Assembly (NCBI GenBank): GCA_938016265.1
Contig: CALLWB010000056.1
Coordinates: 1 to 64,000 of the forward strand
Direction of reading: 5' to 3'
Length of the DNA stretch: 64,000 bases
Origin: an uncultured Saprospiraceae bacterium
Lineage (GTDB): Bacteria; Bacteroidota; Bacteroidia; Chitinophagales; Saprospiraceae
The position numbers were made by a program, and so were the translations under genes. The notes under the pieces were generated by a model. It ran no database searches and was not told the DNA's origin. It saw only the letters and a program-made list of their open reading frames with translations. Position 1 is the first letter of the stretch, and each line of letters begins with the position of its first letter. Below are positions 1 through 8,724 of this stretch, piece after piece.

Positions 1-1263
1 TGATTGTTCAAGTGTGCCACCGGTTGTATTGTAAGCGTAAACACCAAAGGCTCCACCGCCGCCATAAGCTCCTGCGCCACCGTTGCCTCCTTGGCCACCG
101 CCACCGCCGCCGCCGCCGCCAGCGCCACCGCCATCATTACAAAATGTACCGGATTGGCCATTTCCGCCTGCTCCGCCACCTCCACCAGCACCACCTGTCC
201 CTGCAGTACCACTATTAGCGATATTACCAGGAATAAAGTAAGTTGATAGGGAATAGTTAGTTGGTCTGTTTCCTGCAGAATATCCGCTGCCAGTGAGACC
301 GATACCTCCTGTACCCGCTGAGCCTCCATTTCCAGGTCCACAATCTGCATCTGTAGAATTTAATCCACCATTAGTGCCATTTGCACCAGCACCGCCGTTT
401 CCTCCTCGAGCTCCATCACCTCCGTAGCTAGATCCGTCTTCACGTCCACCTCGGCCGCCGCTTCCGCCGCCGCCGCCAGCTCTTGAGTTTGTGCCTGCAA
501 GGCCAGAAATACCACCACCACCATCGCAGGCAGTAACATTGTGGTCTCCTCCGGCTCCAGCACCTGCTCCACCGCCATTCCCACCTCGACCGTCCCGAGC
601 ATTGCTACCGCAAGACCCCATTCCATCGACATCACCAGTTGCTCCGCCTAATCCATTGGCACCTCCAGAACCGGTTGCTCCTGTTGCTCCCGAAGCACCA
701 TTGGTTCCATTGTTTGTTCGAATACCGACACGGGATAGATAAAAGTCAGACGATCCTGCGACATGTACTCCATACATGCTTATTCCTTTGCTGGAGAAAG
801 TACCAGCAGAGGTTCTTGCATTTATGATTTCTACATCACGGATGTCGAAATTACCAGTATTTGATGCTCTGACAGCAATGTAATGCCCTTCCCCTGTTGC
901 TCCCGTACCAGTTGTTTGATAAGCGGGTAAGAAATTTAAGGTAGAAGAATTGTCACTACATTTTTCCCATTCTAAATCAAGATTTAAAGCATACTTTCCA
1001 TCAATGATAACACCTGCTTGCGTTGTCCCAATGGTAAGTTGTGGAAGGTTTGTGTAAGCACCATCCAATACTCGAATGTGATTTTTAGTAGCAGTGACTA
1101 AGGTCATTGCATTTGCAAGTGTAGTCGGTGAATCAATAGTACCAGCTGCAGTAGCTGAGCCTGTTGGACTCACATATATTATGTCATCGCAGTCCCTTTG
1201 TGCGTTAAGCATAGAGGAAAAGTAAGACAAAACGATAAATAGGAGTAAAAGTTTAAGTCTCAT
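1..1263 (-). CDS. Secreted glycine-rich protein with N-terminal beta-helix-like region (partial, 3' end outside window)
   Basis: The minus frame from an ATG at 1263 is open without a stop to the window edge, giving at least 421 residues; the C-terminus is missing. Residues 1-22 form a signal peptide (MRLKLLLLFIVL... ending LNAQ). Residues about 25-190 contain a YVSPTGS start and VLDGAY/TNTGNFDIRDVEI-type segments that look like the parallel beta-helix (DUF1565/pectate-lyase-like) surface proteins common in Bacteroidota. From about residue 190 on the protein is dominated by GG, GA, GN and GT with runs of up to about nine glycines, interrupted by Cys/Asn/Asp-rich patches. The role is probably extracellular or cell-surface, and a T9SS sorting domain could lie in the missing end. 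The glycine codons make this stretch markedly GC-richer than its surroundings. The frame is certain; the function is not. Confidence 0.8.
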   Translation of the reverse strand, partial: MRLKLLLLFIVLSYFSSMLNAQRDCDDIIYVSPTGSATAAGTIDSPTTLANAMTLVTATKNHIRVLDGAYTNLPQLTIGTTQAGVIIDGKYALNLDLEWEKCSDNSSTLNFLPAYQTTGTGATGEGHYIAVRASNTGNFDIRDVEIINARTSAGTFSSKGISMYGVHVAGSSDFYLSRVGIRTNNGTNGASGATGATGSGGANGLGGATGDVDGMGSCGSNARDGRGGNGGGAGAGAGGDHNVTACDGGGGISGLAGTNSRAGGGGGSGGRGGREDGSSYGGDGARGGNGGAGANGTNGGLNSTDADCGPGNGGSAGTGGIGLTGSGYSAGNRPTNYSLSTYFIPGNIANSGTAGTGGAGGGGGAGGNGQSGTFCNDGGGAGGGGGGGGGQGGNGGAGAYGGGGAFGVYAYNTTGGTLEQS

Positions 1264-1494
1264 AAAATTAGGTTTATTGTAAACAATGGTTTTTCAAATT
1301 TGGCGCAGTTTGGTTAAGACAGGCCACATACCAAATATACCTTTTAAAACACAATTGGCCAAATTATTTGATTGCTAAATAGGAGGGCTTTCTTCTCTCA
1401 AAATAGTTGAAAAGTCTGGAACTTATTGAATTAAATTGAATTGATAGATCATGCAATATTTAATAGCCTTATTAGTAAACTTTTAACCATTAAA

Positions 1495-2061
1495 CTATTC
1501 TGAATTTGCTTGAAAAGTCTTAGTTATGTTTCCATTTTCATCAAACAACGTCCATTCTCCACTTGGGATTCCATCCATATACGTGCCTTTTTCCCGGAGT
1601 TTGTTTTCGAAAAAATACTTGTAGGGGCCAGTACCATTTTTTACCATTTCAGAACCATCAATGTCCCAGGAATAGACTAGGAAATCTTGGTTGTTGATGT
1701 AATTTCTAATCTCCTTTACCTTTCCATCTGGGTAGTAAAACTCCCATTGACCAACTCTTACGCCGTTTTTGTAGACTCCTTTACTTTGAAGTTGGCCATT
1801 TGGATGTTGGTATTGCCAAAGTCCATTTTGGGTTCCTTGTTTGTAAACACCGCGATACAGAATTTTTCTATTAGCTTTAGTATAAGTGAATAGTCCTTCT
1901 TTTTTACCAGCCATCACGGCTCCAGTTTCTTTGTCTCCATTAGTATAGTAATAGCTTCCCTTATAGGTAAACCCATTTGGATCTTTGTGTACATTGTAGC
2001 ATCCGTTGAGTAAAAAAAGGAGGATAATTCCCGTAAGGGATAGTTGAAATCTTGAAAACAT
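1495..2061 (-). CDS. MORN-repeat (YwqK-like) lipoprotein
   Basis: 188 residues with a lipoprotein signal peptide whose lipobox is LLNGC (Cys21). The rest is a series of MORN_2-type repeats of about 20-23 residues: GLWQYQHPNGQLQSKGVYKNG, then GQWEFYYPDGKVKEIRNY, then GPYKYFFENKLREKGTYMDG and GEWTLFDENGNITKTF. Such proteins are often annotated as toxin-antitoxin YwqK family antitoxin, but no toxin partner is present here, and the repeats alone only suggest a protein- or membrane-interaction surface. It is probably anchored in the inner or outer membrane facing the periplasm. The gene is divergent from the HTTM gene at 2093 with only 31 bp between the start codons. Family recognition is good; the biological role is unknown. 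Confidence 0.8.
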   Translation of the reverse strand: MFSRFQLSLTGIILLFLLNGCYNVHKDPNGFTYKGSYYYTNGDKETGAVMAGKKEGLFTYTKANRKILYRGVYKQGTQNGLWQYQHPNGQLQSKGVYKNGVRVGQWEFYYPDGKVKEIRNYINNQDFLVYSWDIDGSEMVKNGTGPYKYFFENKLREKGTYMDGIPSGEWTLFDENGNITKTFQANSE

Positions 2062-2073
2062 CTTCTATTTTTG
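2044..2073 (+). promoter_or_regulatory. Bacteroidota-type promoter for the HTTM genes
   Basis: TTG at 2044-2046, a 19-nt spacer and TATTTTTG at 2066-2073 match the Bacteroidota housekeeping promoter (-33 TTG/TTTG, -7 TAnnTTTG). The ATG of the first HTTM gene is 20 nt downstream. The -33 element lies inside the first codons of the divergent MORN lipoprotein gene. Confidence 0.55.
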
Positions 2074-2092
2074 TCCGACATCCATTCTTTGA

Positions 2093-3493
2093 ATGATACG
2101 TAATAATAAGCTTTTGAATAAAATTTTCCAAAAACTTGCTGTTCCTGGTAGCGCTTATCCACTCGGTCTTTTCAGGATCTTGTTAGGCCTATTGATGGTA
2201 TGGGAGTTGTGGCATTATTACTTTGGGAGAAATGAAATAGAAGACTTTTTTCTGTTACCTACGTTTCATTTTAAGTATATGGGGTTTGGATGGGTGCCCA
2301 ATTTAGCACCTTTTCAAATGAAAATATTTTTGGTGTTTCTGGCTATTTTATTCCTTTTGTTTTCGATAGGTCTTTTTTATCGGGTGGTGTCTGTCCTTTG
2401 TTTTATTGGTTTTAGTTGGTTCTTTTTGATGGAGCGGGCGATCTATCTGAACCATTGGTATTTAGCCTGTTTGATTTTATTTTTAATGCTATTAATGCCA
2501 GCAAATCGAGTGTGGTCTGTGGATGCCAAATTTGGTTCTTCGGAAGGCGCTGATAAAATTCCGGGTTGGTGTATGAACAGTCTGTTGATATTGACAGGGA
2601 TCGTTTACTTTTTTTCAGGCGTGGCGAAGTTGAATCCTGATTGGTTGAATGGGCAACCGCTTATTTTGATTTTTCAGGACAAGATTGAGGAAGTACCTGG
2701 ATTTATGAAGCTCATTTTTGAGAATGCATCATTGGTTTATTTTCTAGCAATGTTTACTGTAGTTTTGGAGTTATTGGCCTTTCCTTTATTACTCAAAAAG
2801 TCTACAAGGGGGATTACCTTTTCTATTTTGGTCTTGTTTAATTTGCTGAACCTTTATTTGTTCCCAATAGGAATGTTTCCCATCTTAATGATTTTACTGA
2901 CGTCTCTGTTTCTGCCAGCAAGTTTCTTGCTTTCTAAACTTTCAGGAAACCAGCATTCACCAAAAAAAGACCCTTCCCCTTCAATAGCCCCCCTAAACAA
3001 TAAACTGATTTTAGTGTTGAGCCTGTTTTTTATCATTCAAATAATAATGCCTTGCCGGAAAACTATATATCGTGGAAGTCAACTCTGGTCAGAAGAAGGC
3101 AATCTGTTTTCCTGGCCAATGTTTACCGCCTACCGTGGAGGAGATGTTTATTTTATTACCCATCATACGAATCATCCGAGAAAGGACACGATCTACCCGA
3201 AACAACAAAATCTAACCGAAGGACAGTACACCCGAATGGTGAAAAATCCGGATATGATTTTGCAATATGCCCACCATTTGCAGGAACTTTACAACAAACA
3301 ATCCATTACTGACGTACAAATTTATGCAGATGCTTTTGGATTTATGAATGGAAGGCCTTTACAACGATTTATTCATCCAAACATAGATTTGACAAAGGAA
3401 AAGCGAAGGTGGTTAAGCCCTTATCCATGGGTTATGCCTTTGGCTTTTCCGATCCAGGAAAAATTGCCGGAAAATAAACTAAATTCACAATGA
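2093..3493 (+). CDS. HTTM-domain, vitamin K-dependent gamma-carboxylase-like membrane protein (copy 1)
   Basis: 466 residues. The first ~300 residues hold several transmembrane helices of the HTTM/VKG_carbox type; the remainder is a soluble domain beginning WSEEGNLFSWPMF, the counterpart of the carboxylase W.eEGhrFSWR segment. LNHWYL (His121) followed by NRVWSVD corresponds to human GGCX His160 and its following motif, and GVAKLNPDWLNG (Lys179) corresponds to the GGCX KKLDADWVEG segment with catalytic Lys218. Family members oxidise reduced vitamin K and carboxylate glutamate or perform only the epoxidation; the substrate here is unknown. A paralogue starts 18 nt after the stop codon, so the two are very likely cotranscribed. 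The start ATG is 20 nt past a good promoter box. The family is confident; enzymatic activity is inferred. Confidence 0.85.
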   Translation: MIRNNKLLNKIFQKLAVPGSAYPLGLFRILLGLLMVWELWHYYFGRNEIEDFFLLPTFHFKYMGFGWVPNLAPFQMKIFLVFLAILFLLFSIGLFYRVVSVLCFIGFSWFFLMERAIYLNHWYLACLILFLMLLMPANRVWSVDAKFGSSEGADKIPGWCMNSLLILTGIVYFFSGVAKLNPDWLNGQPLILIFQDKIEEVPGFMKLIFENASLVYFLAMFTVVLELLAFPLLLKKSTRGITFSILVLFNLLNLYLFPIGMFPILMILLTSLFLPASFLLSKLSGNQHSPKKDPSPSIAPLNNKLILVLSLFFIIQIIMPCRKTIYRGSQLWSEEGNLFSWPMFTAYRGGDVYFITHHTNHPRKDTIYPKQQNLTEGQYTRMVKNPDMILQYAHHLQELYNKQSITDVQIYADAFGFMNGRPLQRFIHPNIDLTKEKRRWLSPYPWVMPLAFPIQEKLPENKLNSQ

Positions 3494-3511
3494 AAAAATC
3501 AATACTTATCA

Positions 3512-5014
3512 ATGAATAACTCACTGAATACTAATTTTTTATTTGGTAAGGTGAACAGTTCTGCTTTAGGGTTTTTCCGTATTGCAATAGGTTTGGTATT
3601 TATTGAATTGCTGTCTTCTTTGGAAGGGTATTTTTTGATCGATTTGCAAGCATCTAAGTTCTTTTTTACCTATGATGGTTTTCATTGGGTACAACCAATG
3701 TCCCCATTTTTGATGGCTATTCTGTTTAAGGTGCTCTATGTGGCAGCGGGGTTGTTTACATTAGGAATATTTTATCGGTTTAATGCATTGTTGCTGTTTG
3801 TTGGATGGACTTATTTGTTTTTGATTTGTCGAGGCCATTACAACAATCATTACTATTTATACTCCATATTGCTAGGGTTTTTTCTGCTTACAGATGGATG
3901 GAAATGGGGATCTGTACATACCTTTTTTAATCCTAATATAGAACGAACAGTACCCCGCTGGCAGCTTTTAATTTTTAAATTGCAATTACTAATCGTTTAT
4001 TTTTATGGAGGGCTTGCTAAATTGGAAGGGGATTGGCTTCAGGGGTTTCCAATGCGGTTTTGGTTGTATGATCGTGCTGACCAGTTTCCTGGAATGCTCG
4101 CTGATTTTTTTCGGACTGAACCGGCGGCAATGATCTATAGTTATGGTGGGGTCGCTTTCGATTTGTCCATTGGCTTTTTGCTATTGAACAGGAGAACGCG
4201 GCATTTGGCATTGATACCAATCGTTTTTTTCCATGTTTCTAATCACTTTTTCTGGGATATTGGTTCTTTTCCATGGACAATGTTAGGGGCTACGGTCTTT
4301 TTTATGGAAGCCGATTTTATGGATCGTGTAGTTTCGTTTTTCAGTAAACCCATTGCGAATTGCGCCCAATTTTTCAGAGAAAAACCAGTTAAGCGAATCC
4401 TTAATTTTTTCTCTCCCTTTCGGGAAAAAAGACGCGCTCCCAGCTTGTCAGGAACTTATGATCTTTCAATGATCAAAAGGCAGGCACTGCTGGGTTTTCT
4501 AGGCGTTTTTATCTGTTTTCAGTTGGTTTTTCCTTTTCGCCGGCATTTGTTTGATGGATATACGAGCTGGACCGGTCAGGGCCATTTGTTTTCCTGGAGA
4601 ATGATGCTGATGGATACAGTTGACGCCATAAAAATGGAAGTAGTCATTCCAGAAACAAAAGAAAAAATACCCATCGCTTTCGAACAGTATATCAACTTCC
4701 AACAGTTTGTAAGAAGCCAGCGTACGCCTACCTCCATGTTGCGCTTCGCTCATTTTATAAGGGATGAAGTCCGGACAAAAGGAGGGGTGCCAAACCCTGG
4801 TATAAAGTTGCAGATGTACAAATCTGTCAATGAACGAATCCCTAAGTTATTAAATGATACGACGCTAAATTATGCGATGGTCGACTATCGTCCATTGAGT
4901 GGAGCGGATTGGTTTCAAGAATGGGATCCGAAAGAGGAAAAGCTTAGTTTCAACCTCAACAAGTATAAACACTGGAAGGAAATGCTGGACAAGCTATCGT
5001 CAGAGAAAAAATAG
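3512..5014 (+). CDS. HTTM-domain, vitamin K-dependent gamma-carboxylase-like membrane protein (copy 2)
   Basis: 500 residues, tandem paralogue of the preceding gene and closer to classical gamma-carboxylases. NNHYYLYSILLGF (His113) matches the GGCX His160 segment, GGLAKLEGDWLQG (Lys170) matches the Lys218 segment, and TSWTGQGHLFSWRMMLMD matches the conserved start of the lumenal/periplasmic domain. Several hydrophobic helices occupy residues 15-290, then a basic loop (about 300-330), one more helix (about 335-355) and a soluble C-terminal domain of about 140 residues. It probably sits in the cytoplasmic membrane and uses menaquinone or a related quinol. It is convergent with the minus-strand gene at 5026, whose stop is 12 bp away. 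Target glutamate proteins cannot be identified from the window. Confidence 0.87.
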   Translation: MNNSLNTNFLFGKVNSSALGFFRIAIGLVFIELLSSLEGYFLIDLQASKFFFTYDGFHWVQPMSPFLMAILFKVLYVAAGLFTLGIFYRFNALLLFVGWTYLFLICRGHYNNHYYLYSILLGFFLLTDGWKWGSVHTFFNPNIERTVPRWQLLIFKLQLLIVYFYGGLAKLEGDWLQGFPMRFWLYDRADQFPGMLADFFRTEPAAMIYSYGGVAFDLSIGFLLLNRRTRHLALIPIVFFHVSNHFFWDIGSFPWTMLGATVFFMEADFMDRVVSFFSKPIANCAQFFREKPVKRILNFFSPFREKRRAPSLSGTYDLSMIKRQALLGFLGVFICFQLVFPFRRHLFDGYTSWTGQGHLFSWRMMLMDTVDAIKMEVVIPETKEKIPIAFEQYINFQQFVRSQRTPTSMLRFAHFIRDEVRTKGGVPNPGIKLQMYKSVNERIPKLLNDTTLNYAMVDYRPLSGADWFQEWDPKEEKLSFNLNKYKHWKEMLDKLSSEKK

Positions 5015-5025
5015 ACCAGTTTGAT

Positions 5026-6594
5026 TTATTGATTGGGAATCTCCAATTTGATTTCTTTTTGTGCGATTATTGCTTCGTTTTGTGGGCTACGCTTGAGTAA
5101 GATGGCTGTTTTTTCTGGCTGATGGTAAACTAAGGCCCAACTAGATTGTTCCGCCAGACGGTCTCCGAGAAATTTAAGATTGGCGATAGACTCCTTTTCC
5201 AGATCGAAATAGATCGCATTAAAATTATACAACAACTTTGTGGTTTCCCAGGAAGCAGGTGTTCGGAGGGAAGGGAAATAATGGTTATTCCTAAAATCTG
5301 CAGGGCTACCATTGTTGGTGGGTAAAATATAGAGTTGTTCCTCAGGGAAAATAGTGTAGGCTAAATATCCACTTGCCCGTTTATTATGGAAAAACAGCCC
5401 TTCTATTTTATTTTCCTTGATGAAATTCGCCGCAGCAAAACTATCTGAAGGAATGCCAATTCCCAGTTTTCCAGAAAATGGGCTAAAAAGTTGACCAAGT
5501 AAGAACAAAGGGACAAGCAGATAAAGGAGTACTATAGGTGAATGCCATTTAAAAATAGAGGAGATGGGATTCTTGTTTTCCTGCCACCAGGCATTGATCA
5601 AAAGACTAAATATTGGAAAGGAAAGAAGGGCCAAAAAATCCGGCTGAAAGTGGTGATAAATATAAACAGAAATCAATAGGATCAACCCTGAAAGAAACAA
5701 ATAACTGACCTTCCGATACTGACTTCTTGTTAGGAATAAACAAAAGAAGAGGGACAGAATAACGCCCATTTGCAAGAGCAAAACTGGTGATTTAGTATAC
5801 CAATATCTTGAAATTAAATTGTAGGAAGTTTCGTTAGAAACTAACAGATAGTCAATCAATTGACCAAATGATCCCAGTAGATGCTGAATAGGATCAGGAT
5901 GAAAACAACAAGCAATAAAACAGGCCGCTAAAATAGGGTAGAGTGGTCTAGAAGCAACCACCAATTCGCCAAAATATCCAGCCAATTTCAAGCAGCCAAT
6001 TGCAAGCAAAAGCACCGCTATTCCTAGTAAAAAATAAGTATCCGTATTTGCCCAAACCACCTGCAAGACTGGAAGGATAAAAAGTAGTTTAGCGTCAGTT
6101 CGACCAATCAGATATTGATAGAGGAGCACAACGTAGAAGACCACAAAAAATAAGGTGAAGAGGGCAGGAGTGATCCTGAAGTCAACAGCTAATAATGGGA
6201 TTAATAATACGCCAGAAACAAGGACAATAATAGGGGCTACCTGCTCCATGCGCAACAATCGAAGGAGCAAAATAAATGGCAACCCAACAAACAAAAGACC
6301 TACCAGGTGCAATCCTGCAAAACCTACCACTTGCTGTAAACTATAGAAAATCAACTCTGCACCCCAATGATCTACTGATACTGGGATTTTCCGATTTGGA
6401 AAGGTGAAATAGTTGGTCCGAATTAGTTGGCCAGACTCAGCAAGCAGCTCGCCCTTTTTTAGATAAAAGCCCAGATCTGTGCTAGTGATAGAAATCGGGT
6501 GCAATAGAAAAAGGAATAGATAAAGCAGCAAAATACCGGGTACAATAATGTGAAGACCAAGATATGAAGGAATCCGCTTAGTCATTTTTTTCAA
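5026..6594 (-). CDS. Polytopic membrane protein, GT-C-glycosyltransferase-like
   Basis: 522 residues with about 12 hydrophobic helices between residues 12 and 385, then a soluble C-terminal domain of about 135 residues. The first extracytoplasmic loop has STDLGFYLKKGELL...TFPN...VDHWGAELIFY, a pattern of an acidic residue after TM1 and an aromatic/His-Trp-Glu segment before TM2 that is common in GT-C-fold membrane glycosyltransferases and their inactive relatives. I cannot assign a sugar donor or acceptor. The first 17 bp overlap the 3' end of trmH, so the two are probably translationally coupled on the minus strand. It could also be an uncharacterised membrane protein without transferase activity. 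Confidence 0.7.
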   Translation of the reverse strand: MKKMTKRIPSYLGLHIIVPGILLLYLFLFLLHPISITSTDLGFYLKKGELLAESGQLIRTNYFTFPNRKIPVSVDHWGAELIFYSLQQVVGFAGLHLVGLLFVGLPFILLLRLLRMEQVAPIIVLVSGVLLIPLLAVDFRITPALFTLFFVVFYVVLLYQYLIGRTDAKLLFILPVLQVVWANTDTYFLLGIAVLLLAIGCLKLAGYFGELVVASRPLYPILAACFIACCFHPDPIQHLLGSFGQLIDYLLVSNETSYNLISRYWYTKSPVLLLQMGVILSLFFCLFLTRSQYRKVSYLFLSGLILLISVYIYHHFQPDFLALLSFPIFSLLINAWWQENKNPISSIFKWHSPIVLLYLLVPLFLLGQLFSPFSGKLGIGIPSDSFAAANFIKENKIEGLFFHNKRASGYLAYTIFPEEQLYILPTNNGSPADFRNNHYFPSLRTPASWETTKLLYNFNAIYFDLEKESIANLKFLGDRLAEQSSWALVYHQPEKTAILLKRSPQNEAIIAQKEIKLEIPNQ

Positions 6595-7207
6595 TTATGA
6601 ACTCACTACCTTTCAATCGCTTTTGACGATCTTCGTATTCTCTGAATAAGTCGTCCAACTCCTCTTGTGAATGTTTGGAGTTATCGTACATTCCTGCCTT
6701 TAGCCGTTGTCGGAAAGCTTCATATAATGTGATTGCGCAAGCAACGGAGATATTGAGACTTTGCACCATACCTACTTGTGGAATATGGAAATTTCCATCA
6801 CATTGTTCAAGTGTTGATCTGCTGATGCCGTCTTTTTCATTACCAAAAACCAGTGCGACTGAACCAGTAAGATCGAGGTCATAAAGAGAAACCGCATTTT
6901 CAGAAAGGTGCGTGCAATAGACTTTTTCGTATTTGGATCTAATTTGCTTGAAACAGCTTTGTTGGTCAGTGTAAAGTTGAATATCTACCCACTTTCTAGC
7001 ACTGCCAGAGGATCGTTTTCCAAGGCGCAGTTTTTCGATTTTGGTTTGTTGATAAAGGGCAAAAATTTCCATGATTCCAACAGAATCACAAGTTCTCATA
7101 ACCGCACTAATGTTGTGGGGGTCATGTACATCTTCCATCAACACGGTAAGGTCTGGTTGACGTTGTTTGATAACTTGGAGGTATTTGGCTCTTCGCTCTG
7201 GTGTCAT
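6578..7207 (-). CDS. trmH: tRNA (guanosine(18)-2'-O)-methyltransferase TrmH
   Basis: 209 residues of the SPOUT superfamily. It begins MTPERRAKYLQVIKQRQPDLTV, very like E. coli TrmH, followed by motif 1 (HDPHNISAVMRTCDSVG), motif 2 (VFGNEKDGIS) and motif 3 (IPQVGMVQSLNISVACAI), which form the knotted SAM site and contain the catalytic Arg and the Asn/Ser pocket. The tail RLKAGMYD is also TrmH-like. It methylates the ribose of G18 in tRNA D-loops in the cytoplasm. It lacks the long C-terminal extension of the E. coli enzyme. It overlaps the following membrane-protein gene by 17 bp. Confidence 0.9.
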   Translation of the reverse strand: MTPERRAKYLQVIKQRQPDLTVLMEDVHDPHNISAVMRTCDSVGIMEIFALYQQTKIEKLRLGKRSSGSARKWVDIQLYTDQQSCFKQIRSKYEKVYCTHLSENAVSLYDLDLTGSVALVFGNEKDGISRSTLEQCDGNFHIPQVGMVQSLNISVACAITLYEAFRQRLKAGMYDNSKHSQEELDDLFREYEDRQKRLKGSEFIIEKND

Positions 7208-7247
7208 AATTTTAAATTAAAGCGATAATAGCTAAAATACGACAAAT

Positions 7248-7282
7248 AAAAAAGGACGCTCCGGTTAGAAGCGTCCTTTTAC
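7248..7282 (-). terminator. Intrinsic terminator of the secreted-protein gene
   Basis: An 11-bp perfect stem (7250-7260 with 7270-7280) and a 9-nt loop; on the minus strand it is followed by a U-rich tract. It lies just after the stop codon of the minus-strand gene ending at 7301 and before trmH, so the two are separate transcription units. Confidence 0.8.
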
Positions 7283-7300
7283 AAAAATATCTTTAAGAAA

Positions 7301-8035
7301 TCAGTTTTTTTCGAAAATTGCAGAAGTAATATCTGCATCGTTATTCTTAATTTTGATGTAATAACTACCGTCGGCTAAGTCGGAAGCGTCAAGAAGAACC
7401 ATGTTCATGCCAGGTTTAATTTCTGTTTGCATTTGTTTGAGTGGTTTTTCATTTTTGTCGGTAATCACTAGTTGAGCTCCTTGAATATCGCGATCTGTGT
7501 AGACTTGAACGCTGATCCATTTGCTTTCCCCAATGTTTACATTGTCGATGGTAACTCCTTCCCGTTTGCAACCTGTTTCAATTTGAATGATGTTTGAATA
7601 ATCATATTCTCCATTGAAATCAACAAGCTTCAAGCGATAGAAATAATCAGATTTGTAGATGTTTTCATCTGAATACTGATAATTTACTGGGGTAATAGAA
7701 TTACCAGAACCAGCCACTTTTCCAATGGAGAAGAATTTTTTTCCATCGATACTGCGTTCGATTTCAAAGTAATCATTCCCGATTTCGTGTTTGGTTCCCC
7801 AGTTTAATTTAATGAGGCAGCCATCAACTTTTCCTGTAAAGGAACTGATCATGTCACCTTCATTCGTACTAGCGCTTGCTGGATTGCCAGTATTGGCAAT
7901 AGCATTGAAGCATACCAGTCCTAATAGTATAATTAGCAATTTAGCCTTTTGCAAAATACTAGTGTTGAATTGGTTATGTAATGATTTAGGTCTCGTTGGG
8001 TAGGAATTTTCTGAGCTGTTTTTCAAATTTCTCAT
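7301..8035 (-). CDS. Secreted protein with fibronectin-III-like/T9SS-associated region
   Basis: 244 residues from the ATG at 8035. The open frame extends further upstream, but the 8035 start is preceded by AGGAAAA and lies about 70 nt downstream of a -7 box (TATATTTG, minus strand, 8106-8113), which a start at 8158 would precede. A positively charged n-region of about 30 residues precedes a hydrophobic core (LLIILLGLVCFNAIA). The middle part (YFEIERSIDGKKFFSIGKV...YFYRLKLVDFNGEYDYSNI) is the Fn3-like module that precedes T9SS sorting domains in many Bacteroidota proteins. The C-terminal 80 residues resemble a sorting domain but lack the PNP motif, so secretion by T9SS is uncertain. Function unknown. 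Confidence 0.7.
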   Translation of the reverse strand: MRNLKNSSENSYPTRPKSLHNQFNTSILQKAKLLIILLGLVCFNAIANTGNPASASTNEGDMISSFTGKVDGCLIKLNWGTKHEIGNDYFEIERSIDGKKFFSIGKVAGSGNSITPVNYQYSDENIYKSDYFYRLKLVDFNGEYDYSNIIQIETGCKREGVTIDNVNIGESKWISVQVYTDRDIQGAQLVITDKNEKPLKQMQTEIKPGMNMVLLDASDLADGSYYIKIKNNDADITSAIFEKN

Positions 8036-8105
8036 TTTTCCTATTTGGTTTTGATGCAATTTACTGTAAAAAATTTTAAAAAAATAATTCCTTTCTAAAT
8101 AATAA

Positions 8106-8113
8106 CAAATATA
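8106..8113 (-). promoter_or_regulatory. -7 box of the gene starting at 8035
   Basis: On the minus strand the box reads TATATTTG, an exact TAnnTTTG match. No clear -33 TTG is seen at the usual distance. It implies a 5' UTR of about 60 nt and supports the start at 8035. Confidence 0.4.
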
Positions 8114-8694
8114 ATTTCCTTGTTTTCCTGTAGAATATAAGGATGTATATATATACAAAAATCAGATGTTCTCCTCACAGAACCTCCTCAAACGTAATGG
8201 TTGTTACATTAATATGAAATACTAAAATTGTGCCATTTGTGACAACCAATATCAAGGATTGTTTTCAAGCAGTATAAGTAGTTAGTCTATTTTGCTTTAA
8301 AAAATCAATCAAATACTATCGTATTGATTATTTTAAATGTTTTAGGATAGTCTCTAGAAGAAATAATAATAGTAATATGCGTTTGGGTGGGCATAACATT
8401 TCTAGAATTGGTACTAAAATTAATGAAAAAATCTGGTGTTTCCAAATGGTTGCATCAAAATATAAATTTATTTATTACATATCTAAAAGATTGGCTGGTA
8501 ACCTATGGGGTATGAAATTTTGATTTTTACTCTAAATTACTTTATCATTACCGCTTGTTTTTTGCTTGTGAGTTATTTCTTCATAATCCTTAAAAAAATA
8601 AAATTGATTGTTCAAATCAGGAATTATAAACCAAGGTTATTTCTAATAATTATAAATACTTGGATATTTTGAGTGGCTATTGGCCTAATACTTG
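8114..8694. other. Long AT-rich intergenic region between divergent genes
   Basis: About 580 bp between the divergent promoters. It holds no convincing gene, RNA or strong hairpin. A 48-residue plus-strand frame at 8377-8523 has no ribosome binding site and no recognisable content. An imperfect inverted repeat (GGTTGTTAC near 8199 and GTGACAACC near 8240) could be an operator, but this is weak. Confidence 0.5.
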
Positions 8695-8702
8695 TATTTT
8701 TG
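8695..8702 (+). promoter_or_regulatory. -7 box upstream of the AsmA-like gene
   Basis: TATTTTTG, an exact TAnnTTTG match, 22 nt before the ATG at 8725. It overlaps the alternative upstream start codon, which favours the ATG at 8725 as the real start. Confidence 0.45.
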
Positions 8703-8724
8703 TTGTTATCAAAAGAATGTAACT

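Noticed and set aside
4-246. 80-residue plus-strand Ala/Thr/Ser-rich ORF
   Set aside because: Antisense reading of glycine codons of the 1-1263 gene; no start context or family.
360-635. 91-residue minus-strand ORF rich in Glu/Ala and Val
   Set aside because: It is a shadow in another frame of the glycine-rich gene 1-1263, whose own frame has no stop and a proper signal peptide.
8036-8158. Upstream extension of the gene 7301-8035
   Set aside because: A -7 box (8106-8113) lies inside it and the ATG at 8035 has an AGGAAAA ribosome site.
8377-8523. 48-residue plus-strand frame in the AT-rich intergenic region
   Set aside because: No ribosome binding site, promoter or recognisable residues; likely chance.
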